DNA from: Ruminococcus turbiniformis
GTDB lineage: Bacteria > Bacillota > Clostridia > Lachnospirales > Lachnospiraceae
Direction of reading: 5' to 3'
Length of the DNA stretch: 64,000 bases
Assembly: GCF_020687545.1 (NCBI RefSeq)
Contig: NZ_JAJEQX010000002.1
Coordinates: 62,001 to 126,000 of the forward strand
In this document: one piece after another, positions 9,112 to 18,573 of the stretch
Layout: the number at the start of each line of letters is the position of its first letter
How positions within the stretch are numbered: position 1 is the first letter of the stretch
Position numbers and translations under genes: made by a program
Notes under the pieces: model-generated
What the model saw: the letters and a program-made list of their open reading frames with translations, nothing else
What the model was told of the DNA's origin: nothing
Database searches by the model: none

Positions 9112-9831
9112 ATGAAAATACTTGTCGTAGAGGATGACCTGACATTAAGCGCGGGTCTGTGTTTTGAACTTGATACAGGCGGCTATCTGACCGTGGCCGC
9201 TTACAACTGCCAAAAAGCCCGGATTCTTTTAAAAGAACAGGTCTTTGATCTTGTCCTGCTGGATGTGAACCTCCCGGACGGAAGCGGATTTGACCTCTGC
9301 CGCGAAATCAAAGAACAGGATGAAGATCTTCCCGTTCTTTTTCTGACAGCGAACGATCTGGACGAGGACGTAATCAGCGGCTTCGAGCTCGGGGCGGACG
9401 ACTATATCACGAAGCCTTTCAACACGAAAGTCCTTCTCAAGCGGATGGAAGTGGCGCTTCGCAGAAAGAGGCACTTAGAACACCCGGACGCGGAAGAAAA
9501 AGACCGGGATCTCTGGAGAGATGAAAAAGACGGGTTCCTTATGATTGATTTCGGTGCGCTGACTGTAAGCGCGGGCGGCGAGAAGACAGCCGTCACCCCG
9601 AATGAATATAAGCTGCTGCGCGCGCTCACCGGACATGCCGGAAATGTGGTGACGAGACAGTTTCTTCTGGAGAGTCTCTGGGACAGCGAAGGGAATTTTA
9701 TCGATGACCACACACTGACGGTGACGATGAACCGTCTCCGCTCGAAGATCGAAGACCAGGATCACTCCTATATCCAGACCGTGCGGGGAATGGGCTATAT
9801 ATGGACGGGAGGAAAGGGAGGAAACGGATGA
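9112..9831 (+). CDS. OmpR-family response regulator
   Basis: 239 residues from the ATG at 9112, which follows AAGGAG at 9099-9104; an in-frame ATG at 9043 has no ribosome binding site. The receiver domain shows the acidic pair E7/D8/D9, the phospho-acceptor D51 (VLLDVNLPDG) and K101 (DDYITKPF). The C-terminal half is a winged-helix DNA-binding domain (NEYKLLRAL, VTMNRLRSKIE, VRGMGYIW). It overlaps the kinase start as ATGA. With the adjacent kinase and ABC modules it probably controls a peptide-resistance regulon. Confidence 0.9.
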   Translation: MKILVVEDDLTLSAGLCFELDTGGYLTVAAYNCQKARILLKEQVFDLVLLDVNLPDGSGFDLCREIKEQDEDLPVLFLTANDLDEDVISGFELGADDYITKPFNTKVLLKRMEVALRRKRHLEHPDAEEKDRDLWRDEKDGFLMIDFGALTVSAGGEKTAVTPNEYKLLRALTGHAGNVVTRQFLLESLWDSEGNFIDDHTLTVTMNRLRSKIEDQDHSYIQTVRGMGYIWTGGKGGNG

Positions 9832-10883
9832 ATCAGATGAATCAGAAGAAGAATCGAAGAAGAAATCAGAATCGGGATCGGATCACAAAGGCGGCCCTTG
9901 CCATGACGGCCGCCTTTTCTGCGGGCGCCCTTATCTGGATCTGCCGGACACAGATCGCCCGTCCTTCCGTGCGTTACGGAATCCTTGCCGCTGCAGCCGG
10001 CATTTTTCTTGCGGCGTGGCTCTGGTCGCTTTTCCAGCGCAGGCAGGTATCGTCATTTGCCGATACTCTCTGCCGGGAGCTGGACGATATGATGGAGGGA
10101 CGAAGCCTTGACACGGACAGTCTCTATGAAGACACGCTGACGGCCAGAGTGCAGGGGAAACTTCTGAAATTCTACGAGGTGGCGGAAGAGACAAGAGCCC
10201 AGAGCAGGAGAGACAAGGAGACGATTCAGGCGCTTGTAAGCGACATCTCCCACCAGGTCAAAACGCCCATCGCCAACATCCGCATGTTTACCGGAATTTT
10301 AAAAGATCACAGCCTGTCCGATGAGAAGCGGGCCGAGTTTCTCGACCTGATGGACAACCAGGCTGCAAAGCTCGATTTTCTTATGCAGTCGCTGATCAAA
10401 ATGTCGCGGCTTGAAGTCGGCACCTTTGTGCTCCACGTGGAAGAGTGCTCCCTCTACGAGACAGTCGCCCGCTCCGTCAGCCTTGTGTGGACGAAGGCGG
10501 AACAAAAAGACATCTCCCTCACTGTGGAGTGTGAGAGCGGCATCATGGTCAGACACGATTCCAAGTGGACCGCCGAAGCGCTCGGAAACATACTGGACAA
10601 TGCGGTGAAATATACGCCCAGAGGCGGGCAGATCAAAATACGCGTGCGCCCGTGGCAGATGTACACAAGGATCGATCTGTCGGATACCGGAATCGGCATT
10701 GACCCGGAACATTATCACGACATCTTCAAGCGGTTTTACCGTGCCCAGGAAGTGGCGGGAGAGGAGGGCGTTGGTCTCGGGCTCTATCTCGCAAATGAGA
10801 TCATCCACCTTCAGAAAGGCTACATCACTGTAAAGTCCGAAAAGGGAAAGGGAAGCACTTTTACCGTGTACCTTCTCAATTAA
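9828..10883 (+). CDS. Intramembrane-sensing-type histidine kinase
   Basis: 351 residues from the ATG at 9828 overlapping the regulator's stop. Two helices at about 20-39 and 50-68 are joined by a ~10-residue loop, so there is essentially no extracellular sensor. The phospho-acceptor is H142 (DISHQVKTP), and the HATPase domain shows NILDNAVKYTP, DTGIGI and GVGLGLYLANEI. Kinases of this shape (BceS-like) usually sense drug through a partner ABC transporter, and two such modules follow directly. Confidence 0.87.
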   Translation: MNQMNQKKNRRRNQNRDRITKAALAMTAAFSAGALIWICRTQIARPSVRYGILAAAAGIFLAAWLWSLFQRRQVSSFADTLCRELDDMMEGRSLDTDSLYEDTLTARVQGKLLKFYEVAEETRAQSRRDKETIQALVSDISHQVKTPIANIRMFTGILKDHSLSDEKRAEFLDLMDNQAAKLDFLMQSLIKMSRLEVGTFVLHVEECSLYETVARSVSLVWTKAEQKDISLTVECESGIMVRHDSKWTAEALGNILDNAVKYTPRGGQIKIRVRPWQMYTRIDLSDTGIGIDPEHYHDIFKRFYRAQEVAGEEGVGLGLYLANEIIHLQKGYITVKSEKGKGSTFTVYLLN

Positions 10884-11015
10884 TACGGGCGGAGCAGCAG
10901 AGCCGCAGTAGATACGCTGATGCGTCTTTGCGAAAGGGCCGGTCTGAACGGGCGCTGAATTACGCGGCCTGTCCGGCACACAGAATGCGAATAAGAGGAA
11001 GGGAGAAGAGATAAA

Positions 11016-11714
11016 ATGACAGAATATACAGCAGATCAGATCACCGCATCGGTGGAAGGCATAAAAAAATATTACGGGAAAGGCCCGAATCTTGTAAAGG
11101 CGCTTGACGGAGTCAGCCTGAAAATCGAAAGGGGAAAGTTCACCATGATTATCGGTACATCAGGGAGCGGAAAGACGACGTTCTTAAATCTTCTCGGAGG
11201 CCAGGACCGCCCCACGGAGGGGAAGATCTTTGTGGACGGAACTCGGATTGACACGCTTCGTGAACCGGAGCTGGCCGTATACCGCCGGAATAAAGTCGGC
11301 TTCATCTACCAGAACTTCAACCTGATCCCCATGCTTACCGTCAGGGAGAATATCCTCTTTTCTCAGGATATGGGAAACCTGAAACCGGATCCGGGATTTT
11401 TTGACGAGATCACTGAAACCCTTGGCTTAAAAGACCGGCTTGACGCCTGCCCGGGAGAGCTGTCCGGAGGAGGACAGCAGAAGGCTGCCATCGCAAGAGC
11501 GCTGATCGGACGCCCCTCCCTTGTCCTTGCCGACGAGCCCACCGGAAATCTGGACACGAAAAGCAGCCAGAATGTGCTTGCCCTTTTAAGGCTTATGAAC
11601 GAGCGGTACCACCAGACCATCGTCATGATCACCCACAACCTGGAGATCGCCCAGATGGCGGACCGGGTTCTTCGAATGGAGGACGGAAAAATCGTCTCAG
11701 GGGAGGCGCTGTAA
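11016..11714 (+). CDS. ABC transporter ATPase, MacB/LolD-type, with altered signature
   Basis: 232 residues. Walker [10 protein letters not shown] at 47-55, Walker B LVLADEP at 169-175 and the H-loop H207 are normal. The signature, normally LSGGQ, reads LSGGG at 149-153, followed by [10 protein letters not shown] rather than [10 protein letters not shown]. The paralogue at 14432-15103 has the canonical form, so this is a real difference between two close relatives. The ATPase overlaps its permease by one base (TAATG). It would power the FtsX-type permease downstream. Confidence 0.9.
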   Translation: MTEYTADQITASVEGIKKYYGKGPNLVKALDGVSLKIERGKFTMIIGTSGSGKTTFLNLLGGQDRPTEGKIFVDGTRIDTLREPELAVYRRNKVGFIYQNFNLIPMLTVRENILFSQDMGNLKPDPGFFDEITETLGLKDRLDACPGELSGGGQQKAAIARALIGRPSLVLADEPTGNLDTKSSQNVLALLRLMNERYHQTIVMITHNLEIAQMADRVLRMEDGKIVSGEAL

Positions 11715-14278
11715 TGGGAATCCTTAAGAACAACAACCGGGCCGCCTGCATCCGGCTTGCCGTAAAATGTCTCAAAAGCGCAAAGATCCACACATTCTTT
11801 CTCGGCGCTTCGGTTTTTCTGACCGCCCTTCTGTATACCGTGTCCTTCTGCATGACAGACGGAATCCGCGCCGCCTATCTGCTGGACGACCAGGTGGAGT
11901 ACGGCTCTGCGAGCCATATTATCTTCAGCGGTCTCTCTGAAGATCAGGCCGACCGCATCTCCGTCCACGAAAGCGTAGAGGAGAGTGCACGGATGGACTC
12001 TCTCGGCACGTTAAGCGATGCGGTTCTCGAATACCGGCAGATCTATCTTGCAAAAGCTGACGCGGACTATGCACAGACCCAGAGCGCCGTTCCGACAGAG
12101 GGACGGATGCCCCGGGCGGAAGGGGAGATTGCCCTGGACACATTGACTTTAGACTCTCTGGGCCTTCCCCACAGGACGGGAGAGACTGTGTATCTTGCAT
12201 GGACTCCGTTTTCCGGAGGGGAGTCTGTCCGCTCGGCGTTCACCCTCTGCGGCTTCTGGGATACCGAGAGCGCCCACACCGAGTCCTGCGCATGGATCTC
12301 GGAAGATGCATTTTCCAATCTGAAAGAGATCTACGGGGGAAGTGAAAAAATCACTCTCGGCGTAAAGCTGTATCAGCCCGGTGATCTGGAAGACCAGGCA
12401 GAGAAGATTCTCTCGGACTTAGGGATCGAAGGAATCTCCTGGTCTACAAACCTGGCCTGGAATCCGGCCCGCATCGCGGCGGCCGAACAGGAGACGTATG
12501 AGTACCTTGTGGCGGTTGTCTTTGTCATCCTCTGCGGTTTTCTTCTCATTTACAATCTGCTCCTGATCGCACTGAGAGAGAGACTCTCCCTGCTGGCGTC
12601 CGTAAAGTCGCTCGGCATGACGCCGGCGCAGACCGGGGTGTTCTCTTCCGCGCTGGTGCTCATCCCGGCGGTGATTGTCGTTCCCTTCGGGATTCTGGCC
12701 GGGTTTCTGATCTTTATTTTGAACGGACCTGATTTCCTTGAGGCGATGACAGGCGTGCGGATCAGCGTCCGGACCCTCTCCGTGCTGCCTCTCATGCTGG
12801 CCGCCCTCTTTTCTCTTCTGACGGCATGGGCCGCAGGACGGGCAGCGCTTGGCCGCCTGAGAGGAAAGTCACCTGCGCAGATCCGGCAGATTCTGGAGCG
12901 GAAGACGGCCTTCTCCGGGAGAGCCGGAAACCGCGGAAAAGTCACTGTCTTCCGCCTGGCATTGCGCTCTTTAAGAGTGCGCAGAGGCTCCCTTTTCGCG
13001 GCCGCACTTTCCCTGCTCCTTTCCTCCCTCCTTTTAGGAGCCATGTACATCCGCTATATCAGCTATGACGGAGATTACTATGCGGCGGAAAGCTTCTTAA
13101 GCGACTATTCTCTTATCGACTCTTCCTGTGCTTCGGACTACCAGCGCTATAACGAGCAGGCTGGCAATATCCCGTCCGCTCTCGGCGAAGAGATCCGCGC
13201 CCTGAACTGTGTGGAAGAATACGGAGAATTTTTAACCCATGAGGTGGATCTTCAGGCTGATGACAGTCTGAGAAACCTTGTCGTGGATTTCTACGACGCG
13301 CCGTTCGACGGCGCCGGCGGCATGACCCGTAAAGAATCCATGGAAGGGGATCCGGAGTGGATACAGGGACTGGAAAAACTGGAAGAAACCGGCACATACC
13401 GCAGCGTCCTGATCGGAGCGGACGGTCTGGCACTTGACTGCGCCCTGTACTATGAACTTTTAAGCGGCAGCTTCGATGCGGAAAGGTTCGCATCCGGCGA
13501 CTATGTGCTCGCCGTAGGCGCCAGCTCCGCGGAAGGCGTCTCGGCCGCTCCCGCAGGAAGCACGGTTGTCATCGGAGGAAAGACCTTCACCGTCATGGCC
13601 ACCGTGCAGGAGTGGGGCATTGTCCCAAGCGGGCGAAACAGCAGGGAATCCGCCTTCTGTCTGAATTATGTGATGCCGCCGGCTGCGCTTAAAGAACTGT
13701 ATCCGGAGACGAATATCCGTCAGATCATGGTAAATACGGTTCCGGGCGGGGAAGCAGAGTTTGAGTCCTTCCTCTCGGAAAACAGCGCGGACGGAATCAC
13801 AGTCAGCCGGAGATCCGAGACAATGGACAATTTCTGGAGAGAAGTCCGGGCCGTTGTGGCAGTGGGGACGCTCACCGGAATCCTGCTTCTGGCGGCAGGA
13901 ATCCTGAACTTCTTAAACGTGACCGTTTCAAGAGTGTTCGCAAGATACCGGGAGTTTGCGCTCTACCAGAGTCTCGGCATGCAGAAAAACCAGCTCAGAC
14001 GGCTTGTTCTCTACGAGGGCCTGATCTACGCCGGTGTCTGCATTCTCGGGATTCTGCCCCTTGCGGCCGTGGGTCTGAAGTACGGGATGAACGCCTTCTA
14101 CAACAGCGATCTTGCCTATTTAAGCAACAATGACTGGGCAGTGACTTACCGGTATTCTGCCGCACCGCTCTGGATCATCGCGGGGATCATCCTTCTGATC
14201 GGAGCTTTCATGCCTCAGATCTGCCTTTCCGTCACGGAGCGGCAGAGCGTGGTGGACCGCATCCGGTATAAAGAATAG
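11714..14278 (+). CDS. FtsX-like ABC permease, module 1
   Basis: 854 residues with two FtsX-like units. One N-terminal helix (about residues 30-50) is followed by a ~220-residue extracytoplasmic domain and a block of helices (about 255-375). A second half repeats the plan with a helix near 430-450, a second large external domain, and three C-terminal helices. This matches the duplicated MacB/SalY-type permeases of Firmicutes rather than the 10-TM BceB shape. Its partner ATPase is immediately upstream. It probably acts on a peptide or lipid-linked substrate at the membrane surface; the substrate is unknown. Confidence 0.85.
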   Translation: MGILKNNNRAACIRLAVKCLKSAKIHTFFLGASVFLTALLYTVSFCMTDGIRAAYLLDDQVEYGSASHIIFSGLSEDQADRISVHESVEESARMDSLGTLSDAVLEYRQIYLAKADADYAQTQSAVPTEGRMPRAEGEIALDTLTLDSLGLPHRTGETVYLAWTPFSGGESVRSAFTLCGFWDTESAHTESCAWISEDAFSNLKEIYGGSEKITLGVKLYQPGDLEDQAEKILSDLGIEGISWSTNLAWNPARIAAAEQETYEYLVAVVFVILCGFLLIYNLLLIALRERLSLLASVKSLGMTPAQTGVFSSALVLIPAVIVVPFGILAGFLIFILNGPDFLEAMTGVRISVRTLSVLPLMLAALFSLLTAWAAGRAALGRLRGKSPAQIRQILERKTAFSGRAGNRGKVTVFRLALRSLRVRRGSLFAAALSLLLSSLLLGAMYIRYISYDGDYYAAESFLSDYSLIDSSCASDYQRYNEQAGNIPSALGEEIRALNCVEEYGEFLTHEVDLQADDSLRNLVVDFYDAPFDGAGGMTRKESMEGDPEWIQGLEKLEETGTYRSVLIGADGLALDCALYYELLSGSFDAERFASGDYVLAVGASSAEGVSAAPAGSTVVIGGKTFTVMATVQEWGIVPSGRNSRESAFCLNYVMPPAALKELYPETNIRQIMVNTVPGGEAEFESFLSENSADGITVSRRSETMDNFWREVRAVVAVGTLTGILLLAAGILNFLNVTVSRVFARYREFALYQSLGMQKNQLRRLVLYEGLIYAGVCILGILPLAAVGLKYGMNAFYNSDLAYLSNNDWAVTYRYSAAPLWIIAGIILLIGAFMPQICLSVTERQSVVDRIRYKE

Positions 14279-14313
14279 CTCAATATAAGAGCTGCCTAAT
14301 ACAAAGTAAAGAT

Positions 14314-14380
14314 AAAAGTTACAAAAGTGTACCATGCAAGTACCTTTATTTTGACTCTCCTCTGGTACGATGAATATACG
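14314..14380 (+). promoter_or_regulatory. Promoter with direct repeats before ABC module 2
   Basis: Direct repeats AAAAGTTAC (14314-14322) and AAAAGTGTAC (14323-14332) are followed by TTGACT (14351-14356) and TATACG (14375-14380) at 18 bp. Repeats just upstream of a weak -10 are typical of activation by an OmpR-type regulator, and the regulator at 9112 is the obvious candidate. The site separates module 2 from module 1. Confidence 0.4.
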
Positions 14381-14431
14381 GAACTTCTGAGGAAAACAGA
14401 ATTCCTTAACGCAGTACAAGGAGGAGAAGAC

Positions 14432-15103
14432 ATGGATGCAATCTTAAAGGCCACTGGCCTGAAAAAATATTACGGCAAAGGCGAGGCGCTTGTCAAAGCA
14501 CTGGACGGCGTGGATCTGGAGATCGAGCGCGGAAAATTCACCGCCATCATCGGCACGTCCGGCTCGGGGAAATCCACCCTTTTAAATATGCTGGGCGGAC
14601 TGGACACCCCCAGCGAGGGGAGCATCCGCATCGGCGACACCGAGCTTGCGAAGCTCTCCAGCGAGGAGGCGACCGTATTCCGGCGCAGGCAGATCGGCTT
14701 CATCTTTCAGAACTATAACCTTGTTCCCGTATTGAGCGTGTGGGAGAATATTATCTTCCCCATCTCTCTGGACGGGAAAAAGCCGGACAAAAAGTTTATC
14801 CGGGAGATCGTCAGACTCCTGGGACTTGAGAAAAAACTGGACAGCCTTCCCGGCCAGCTCTCGGGAGGACAGCAGCAGAGAGTGGCGATCGCCCGGGCTC
14901 TCGCAAGCAAACCGTCCATTATCCTGGCCGACGAGCCTACCGGAAACCTGGACTCCCATACAAGCGGCGATGTGATCGGGCTTCTCAAAATGACCGGAAG
15001 AGAGTTCCGTCAGACCATCGTCATGATCACCCACAATCCTGAAATTGCAGAGATGGCGGACCGTATCATACGGATTGAAGACGGCCGCATCGCAGAGCAG
15101 TAA
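14432..15103 (+). CDS. ABC transporter ATPase, MacB/LolD-type, module 2
   Basis: 223 residues from the ATG at 14432 after GGAGGAG; an upstream in-frame ATG at 14327 lies within the promoter region. Walker [10 protein letters not shown] (41-49), signature LSGGQ (143-147), Walker B ILADEP (D167, E168) and H201 are all canonical. It is closely similar to the first ATPase throughout, so the two modules look like duplicates. It is followed after about 13 nt by its permease. Confidence 0.92.
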   Translation: MDAILKATGLKKYYGKGEALVKALDGVDLEIERGKFTAIIGTSGSGKSTLLNMLGGLDTPSEGSIRIGDTELAKLSSEEATVFRRRQIGFIFQNYNLVPVLSVWENIIFPISLDGKKPDKKFIREIVRLLGLEKKLDSLPGQLSGGQQQRVAIARALASKPSIILADEPTGNLDSHTSGDVIGLLKMTGREFRQTIVMITHNPEIAEMADRIIRIEDGRIAEQ

Positions 15104-15116
15104 GGAGGTGGCACCC

Positions 15117-17672
15117 GTGAAAAAAGAGTTTCAGCCGGTAAAGACATTAAACAGACGCACCTTCCGCAAAAACCGGGGAAGGAACATCGTGGCCGTACTC
15201 GCCATCCTGATGACGACGATTATGTTTACCACGCTTTTTACACTGGCCCAGAGCATGAACCGGAACATGGTGGAAATGATGTTCCGTCAGAGCGGATACG
15301 ACGCCCACGTCTCCTTCAAGTCGATCACAGAGGAGGAGGCCGAGAGTATCCGCTCCCATCCGGACGTACAGGAAGTGGGAGAGAGTACCGTGCTTGGCCT
15401 CGCCGAGAATACGGCTCTGAGCGGAATGCAGACAGAGATCCGCTGGGGAAGCGACAGCTATGCGTCCCATTCCTTCGCATTTCCCGAGGAGGGAAGAATG
15501 CCGGAGTCCGCGGACGAGATCGCCCTTGACACAAGAGTTCTGGACCGTCTCGGCATTCCTCATAAACTCGGTGAACGTGTGGAACTGTCGTGGAGAAAAG
15601 ACTTAAACAGCGACGAGATGACCACGTCCACCTTCACCCTGTGCGGCTACTGGACAGGAAACGAGTCGAGCTATGCGGCCATGGCCTGGGTGAGCCCTGA
15701 TTATGCCGGCGAGATGACAGACGGACTTGCCGCGCCAAAAGACGGTCAGGTTTTGGGTACCCATATGGCCCAGGTGACCCTGAACAGCGACCGGGATATC
15801 GAAAGCACAATGAACCGGGTGCTGGAAGATAAGGGACTTGAAAATCTGGAGTACGGCGTAAACCTCGCGTGGCTCCCGGAGACAAACACAGCGGCCTTTG
15901 AGCAGAGTCTTCCCATGTATCTCGGAATGATCCTTGTCTTCCTGGCAGGGTATCTCATCATTTACAACATCTTCCAGATCGGCGTGACAGCGGACGTTCA
16001 GTTCTACGGAAGGCTGAAGACACTCGGCATGACCAACCGGCAGATCCGGAAACTGATCTACGGACAGGCAAACCGTCTCTGTCTCCTCGGCATCCCCGCA
16101 GGGCTCATCCTCGGATGGCTCTTAGGCGTTGTGCTTGTCCCCGTTCTTCTCGGAATGATGGAAGGAGAGCATATTGTCTCTGCGAACCCGGTGATCTTTA
16201 TCGGTTCCGCACTCTTCACGTGGCTGACCGTGCTGATCTCATGCCTCCGTCCCGCAAGAATGGCCGGAAAAGTGTCACCCATCGAGGCGCTTCGCGCAAG
16301 CGACGCATCCACCGGAGGAAAGAAGAAGAGAAAGCGCAGCCAGGGCTCGGCTTCCGTCACATCCATGGCGTGGGCCAATCTGGGGCGGAACAAAAAGCGT
16401 ACAGTGACGGTGATCTGCTCCCTCTCTCTCGGGCTTGTCCTTCTTTGCTCTTTCTATGCAAAGAACGCGGCCTTTGACATGGACAAATACCTGGAGTGGC
16501 TGACAATCGCTGACTTCCAGCTCTCGGACGCGACCCACGAAGACCGGACAAACGGCTACGATCCGCAGGGAACGACGTTAAACGATGATCTGATCGAAGA
16601 ACTCTCCGGCGCGGAAGGCGTGACAGAGACCGGACACCAGTATTCCCACCAGTTCCTCTGGCAGATGGACGAAACGACACAGGACAACTTCCGCCAGTAT
16701 TATACAGAGGAGCGTCTGGCAGACTGGGCGTCCTACAATGAGGCACAGGCCGCGTCCATGGAGAAGAATATCCAGACCGGGGAGATCTCTGCTGTGATCT
16801 TCGGACTGGACGGCATCCCGCTTGATACGATCACGTCGGAAACGTACATTCAGTCAGGAGAGTATGATCCGGAAGCCTTTGCCACCGGAGAATATATCCT
16901 CGCAGTCGGTCCCGCGACGGAACCGGAGTACCTCACCGATCCGGTTCTTCCCGCGCCCTCTGTCGGGAGCACAGTCACCCTGGAAGGAAAAACGTACACG
17001 GTCATGGCCGTCGTATATCCGCTTTCATCCGTAGACGGCGGCGCATCCGAAATCGGCACGGAAAGTTCCCAGGAACTCCACTTTATCATCCCGTCCGATA
17101 CCTTCCGGGAGCAGTGGCCGGACAATACCCTGCGCCAGTTCTTCCTAAATGCGGAAGACGGCGCCGTCCCTGAGCTTCAGGCAATGATCGATGACTACAC
17201 GGAAAGTGTGGACAGCAGCCTTCCTGTCACTTCCCGCCAGACCATGGCAGAGCAGTACGAGGAGGAGACCCGCTCATCCGCAGTCATGGGAAATGCCATC
17301 AGCCTGATCATCGCCCTGATCGGTATTCTGAATTTCATCAATTCCATGGCAACGGCCATCGTATCAAGGAAGCGGGAATTTGCCATGATCCAGAGTGTCG
17401 GCATGACGAAGCGCCAGCTCAGGCAGATGCTCATATCCGAGGGACTGTTCTACGCGCTCATCACGATTATTGTATCGCTGGTACTCAGTTCCATCGCCAT
17501 CAGCACAGTCATCCGCGCGATGGTGGAGGGCGGCTACAGCACGTATCACTTTACCCTGCTGCCGCTTGCCGTGTGCGCGCCGGTCCTGATCGTGTTCGCA
17601 GTGATTGTGCCGTGGTTCTGTTTCCGGAATCTGGAGAGACAGAGTATTGTGGAGAGGCTGAGGATGGAGTAA
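15117..17672 (+). CDS. FtsX-like ABC permease, module 2
   Basis: 851 residues from the GTG at 15117, chosen because AAGGAGGTG lies at 15102-15110; an earlier in-frame ATG is inside the ATPase gene. It has the same plan as the module 1 permease: a first helix at about 25-45, an external domain with the shared motif EEGRMPESADEIALDT, a helix block, a second external domain with FATGEYILAVG, and three final helices ending RQSIVERLRME. The shared motifs show that the two permeases are paralogues. Confidence 0.87.
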   Translation: MKKEFQPVKTLNRRTFRKNRGRNIVAVLAILMTTIMFTTLFTLAQSMNRNMVEMMFRQSGYDAHVSFKSITEEEAESIRSHPDVQEVGESTVLGLAENTALSGMQTEIRWGSDSYASHSFAFPEEGRMPESADEIALDTRVLDRLGIPHKLGERVELSWRKDLNSDEMTTSTFTLCGYWTGNESSYAAMAWVSPDYAGEMTDGLAAPKDGQVLGTHMAQVTLNSDRDIESTMNRVLEDKGLENLEYGVNLAWLPETNTAAFEQSLPMYLGMILVFLAGYLIIYNIFQIGVTADVQFYGRLKTLGMTNRQIRKLIYGQANRLCLLGIPAGLILGWLLGVVLVPVLLGMMEGEHIVSANPVIFIGSALFTWLTVLISCLRPARMAGKVSPIEALRASDASTGGKKKRKRSQGSASVTSMAWANLGRNKKRTVTVICSLSLGLVLLCSFYAKNAAFDMDKYLEWLTIADFQLSDATHEDRTNGYDPQGTTLNDDLIEELSGAEGVTETGHQYSHQFLWQMDETTQDNFRQYYTEERLADWASYNEAQAASMEKNIQTGEISAVIFGLDGIPLDTITSETYIQSGEYDPEAFATGEYILAVGPATEPEYLTDPVLPAPSVGSTVTLEGKTYTVMAVVYPLSSVDGGASEIGTESSQELHFIIPSDTFREQWPDNTLRQFFLNAEDGAVPELQAMIDDYTESVDSSLPVTSRQTMAEQYEEETRSSAVMGNAISLIIALIGILNFINSMATAIVSRKREFAMIQSVGMTKRQLRQMLISEGLFYALITIIVSLVLSSIAISTVIRAMVEGGYSTYHFTLLPLAVCAPVLIVFAVIVPWFCFRNLERQSIVERLRME

Positions 17673-17786
17673 CAGTTCAGCTACGGACCGAACTGTTGCG
17701 ATTCGTCACAAAACGTAATGAAAACTGCTTTCAATTTTCTTTATATTTGTCTATGATATAGATAGATTAAGAAAGGAGTGTTGCAA

Positions 17787-18052
17787 ATGTCTCATACAGT
17801 GAATGTAAATTTCCGTCTGGATGAAGATGTAAAAAAAGTATGGAAAAAGCATGTGCAGAAATGGGACTGTCAATGACTGCTGCATTTACGATTTTTGCTA
17901 AAAAAGTCGGAAGAGAAAAACGTATCCCGTTTGAAGTTTCCGCAGATCCATTCTATTCTGAAAGCAACATGGCTAATTTAAAACGAGGAGTGGAAACGCT
18001 CAATGCAAACAAGGGAATCGAGCATGACCTTATCGAGGAAGAAGATGAATGA
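17787..18052 (+). pseudogene. RelB/DinJ-type antitoxin, frameshifted
   Basis: The ATG at 17787 (with GAAAGGAGTG upstream) opens MSHTVNVNFRLDEDVKK and then runs to a stop at codon 30. The rest of the antitoxin, MEKACAEMGLSMTAAFTIFAK and onward, continues in the next frame from 17840 to the stop at 18052. Adding one A to the seven-A run at 17831-17837 would restore a normal 89-residue RelB/DinJ antitoxin. This is either a true disruption or a homopolymer sequencing error. The toxin partner downstream is also broken, which favours real decay. Confidence 0.8.
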
Positions 18053-18144
18053 AAAAAATATGGTTTGATGAGGCCTGGGAAGATTATCTGTACTGGCAGA
18101 CACAGGACAAAAAAACGTTAAAACGGATTAATCTGCTTGTATGA
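18049..18144 (+). pseudogene. YoeB-type toxin, 3'-truncated
   Basis: The ATG at 18049 overlaps the antitoxin stop (ATGA), as in intact relBE/yefM-yoeB operons. The 31 codons MKKIWFDEAWEDYLYWQTQD and onward match the N-terminus of the ~85-residue YoeB ribosome-dependent mRNA endonuclease. The match ends at about residue 30 (RINLLV), and the sequence after that belongs to an unrelated gene. The catalytic C-terminal half (Glu/Arg/His/Tyr region) is gone, so no toxin activity is expected. Confidence 0.8.
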
Positions 18145-18397
18145 AGGAGTGGACGTCTCCATGCCGGAAGGCACGTATATGATTTTCCTTGATCTGACCG
18201 GATACTGCCGCCGCACCGGGAATACGCTGGACGCGGTAATCAAGGCCGGCTGGGACGTCGGTGTGTCATGGCAGGACGGAAGAGCGTTTCAGGGTCCGTG
18301 CCACATCCGCATGAATCTGGCATCCCCGTTTTCCCGCATTCAGGAGGCGTTTGACCGTCTGGACCGGTATGTTTTTCATGTGAATACGCAGTGCTGA
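18145..18397 (+). pseudogene. C-terminal remnant of a PatB/MalY-type aminotransferase
   Basis: About 80 codons read EGVDVSMPEGTYMIFLDL through DVGVSWQDGRAFQG to FDRLDRYVFH, ending at a TGA. This is the small-domain end of a class I/II PLP enzyme of the PatB/MalY cystathionine beta-lyase group, normally ~390 residues. The PLP lysine and the whole large domain are missing. The fragment starts right where the YoeB homology stops, so a deletion joined the two. An in-frame ATG at 18137 is not evidence of a real gene. Confidence 0.75.
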
Positions 18398-18411
18398 TGC
18401 TGCAATTGCAA

Positions 18412-18440
18412 TTTACTTTACTCCAAAATTCCTCTATTAT
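18412..18440 (+). promoter_or_regulatory. Promoter of the LysR-type regulator
   Basis: TTTACT at 18412-18417 and TATTAT at 18435-18440 are separated by 17 bp. It starts just after the PatB remnant and leaves a 5' leader of about 130 nt before the chosen TTG start. Confidence 0.5.
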
Positions 18441-18452
18441 AAAAGAAAATTT

Positions 18453-18465
18453 GTTACAGTGTAAC
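18453..18465 (+). promoter_or_regulatory. Palindrome GTTACA-G-TGTAAC downstream of the -10
   Basis: A perfect 6-1-6 palindrome lies 12 nt after the -10 hexamer of the LysR gene, where a bound protein would block initiation. It could be an autoregulatory LysR site or a site for a GntR-type repressor. Confidence 0.35.
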
Positions 18466-18573
18466 TGGCACACATTACCTCTCGCGGCAGAAGCCGGACA
18501 AACATGCAGGCATGGACATCCATGTCCGCCCGGCGCGCTGTCCGCAGAGAAAAATGAAAGGCCAGGTGATTCT

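Noticed and set aside
9112-14278. Strict BceRS-BceAB assignment
   Set aside because: The kinase shape fits, but the permeases are ~850 residues with duplicated FtsX units, not the ~650-residue 10-TM BceB; the general class is kept but not the name.
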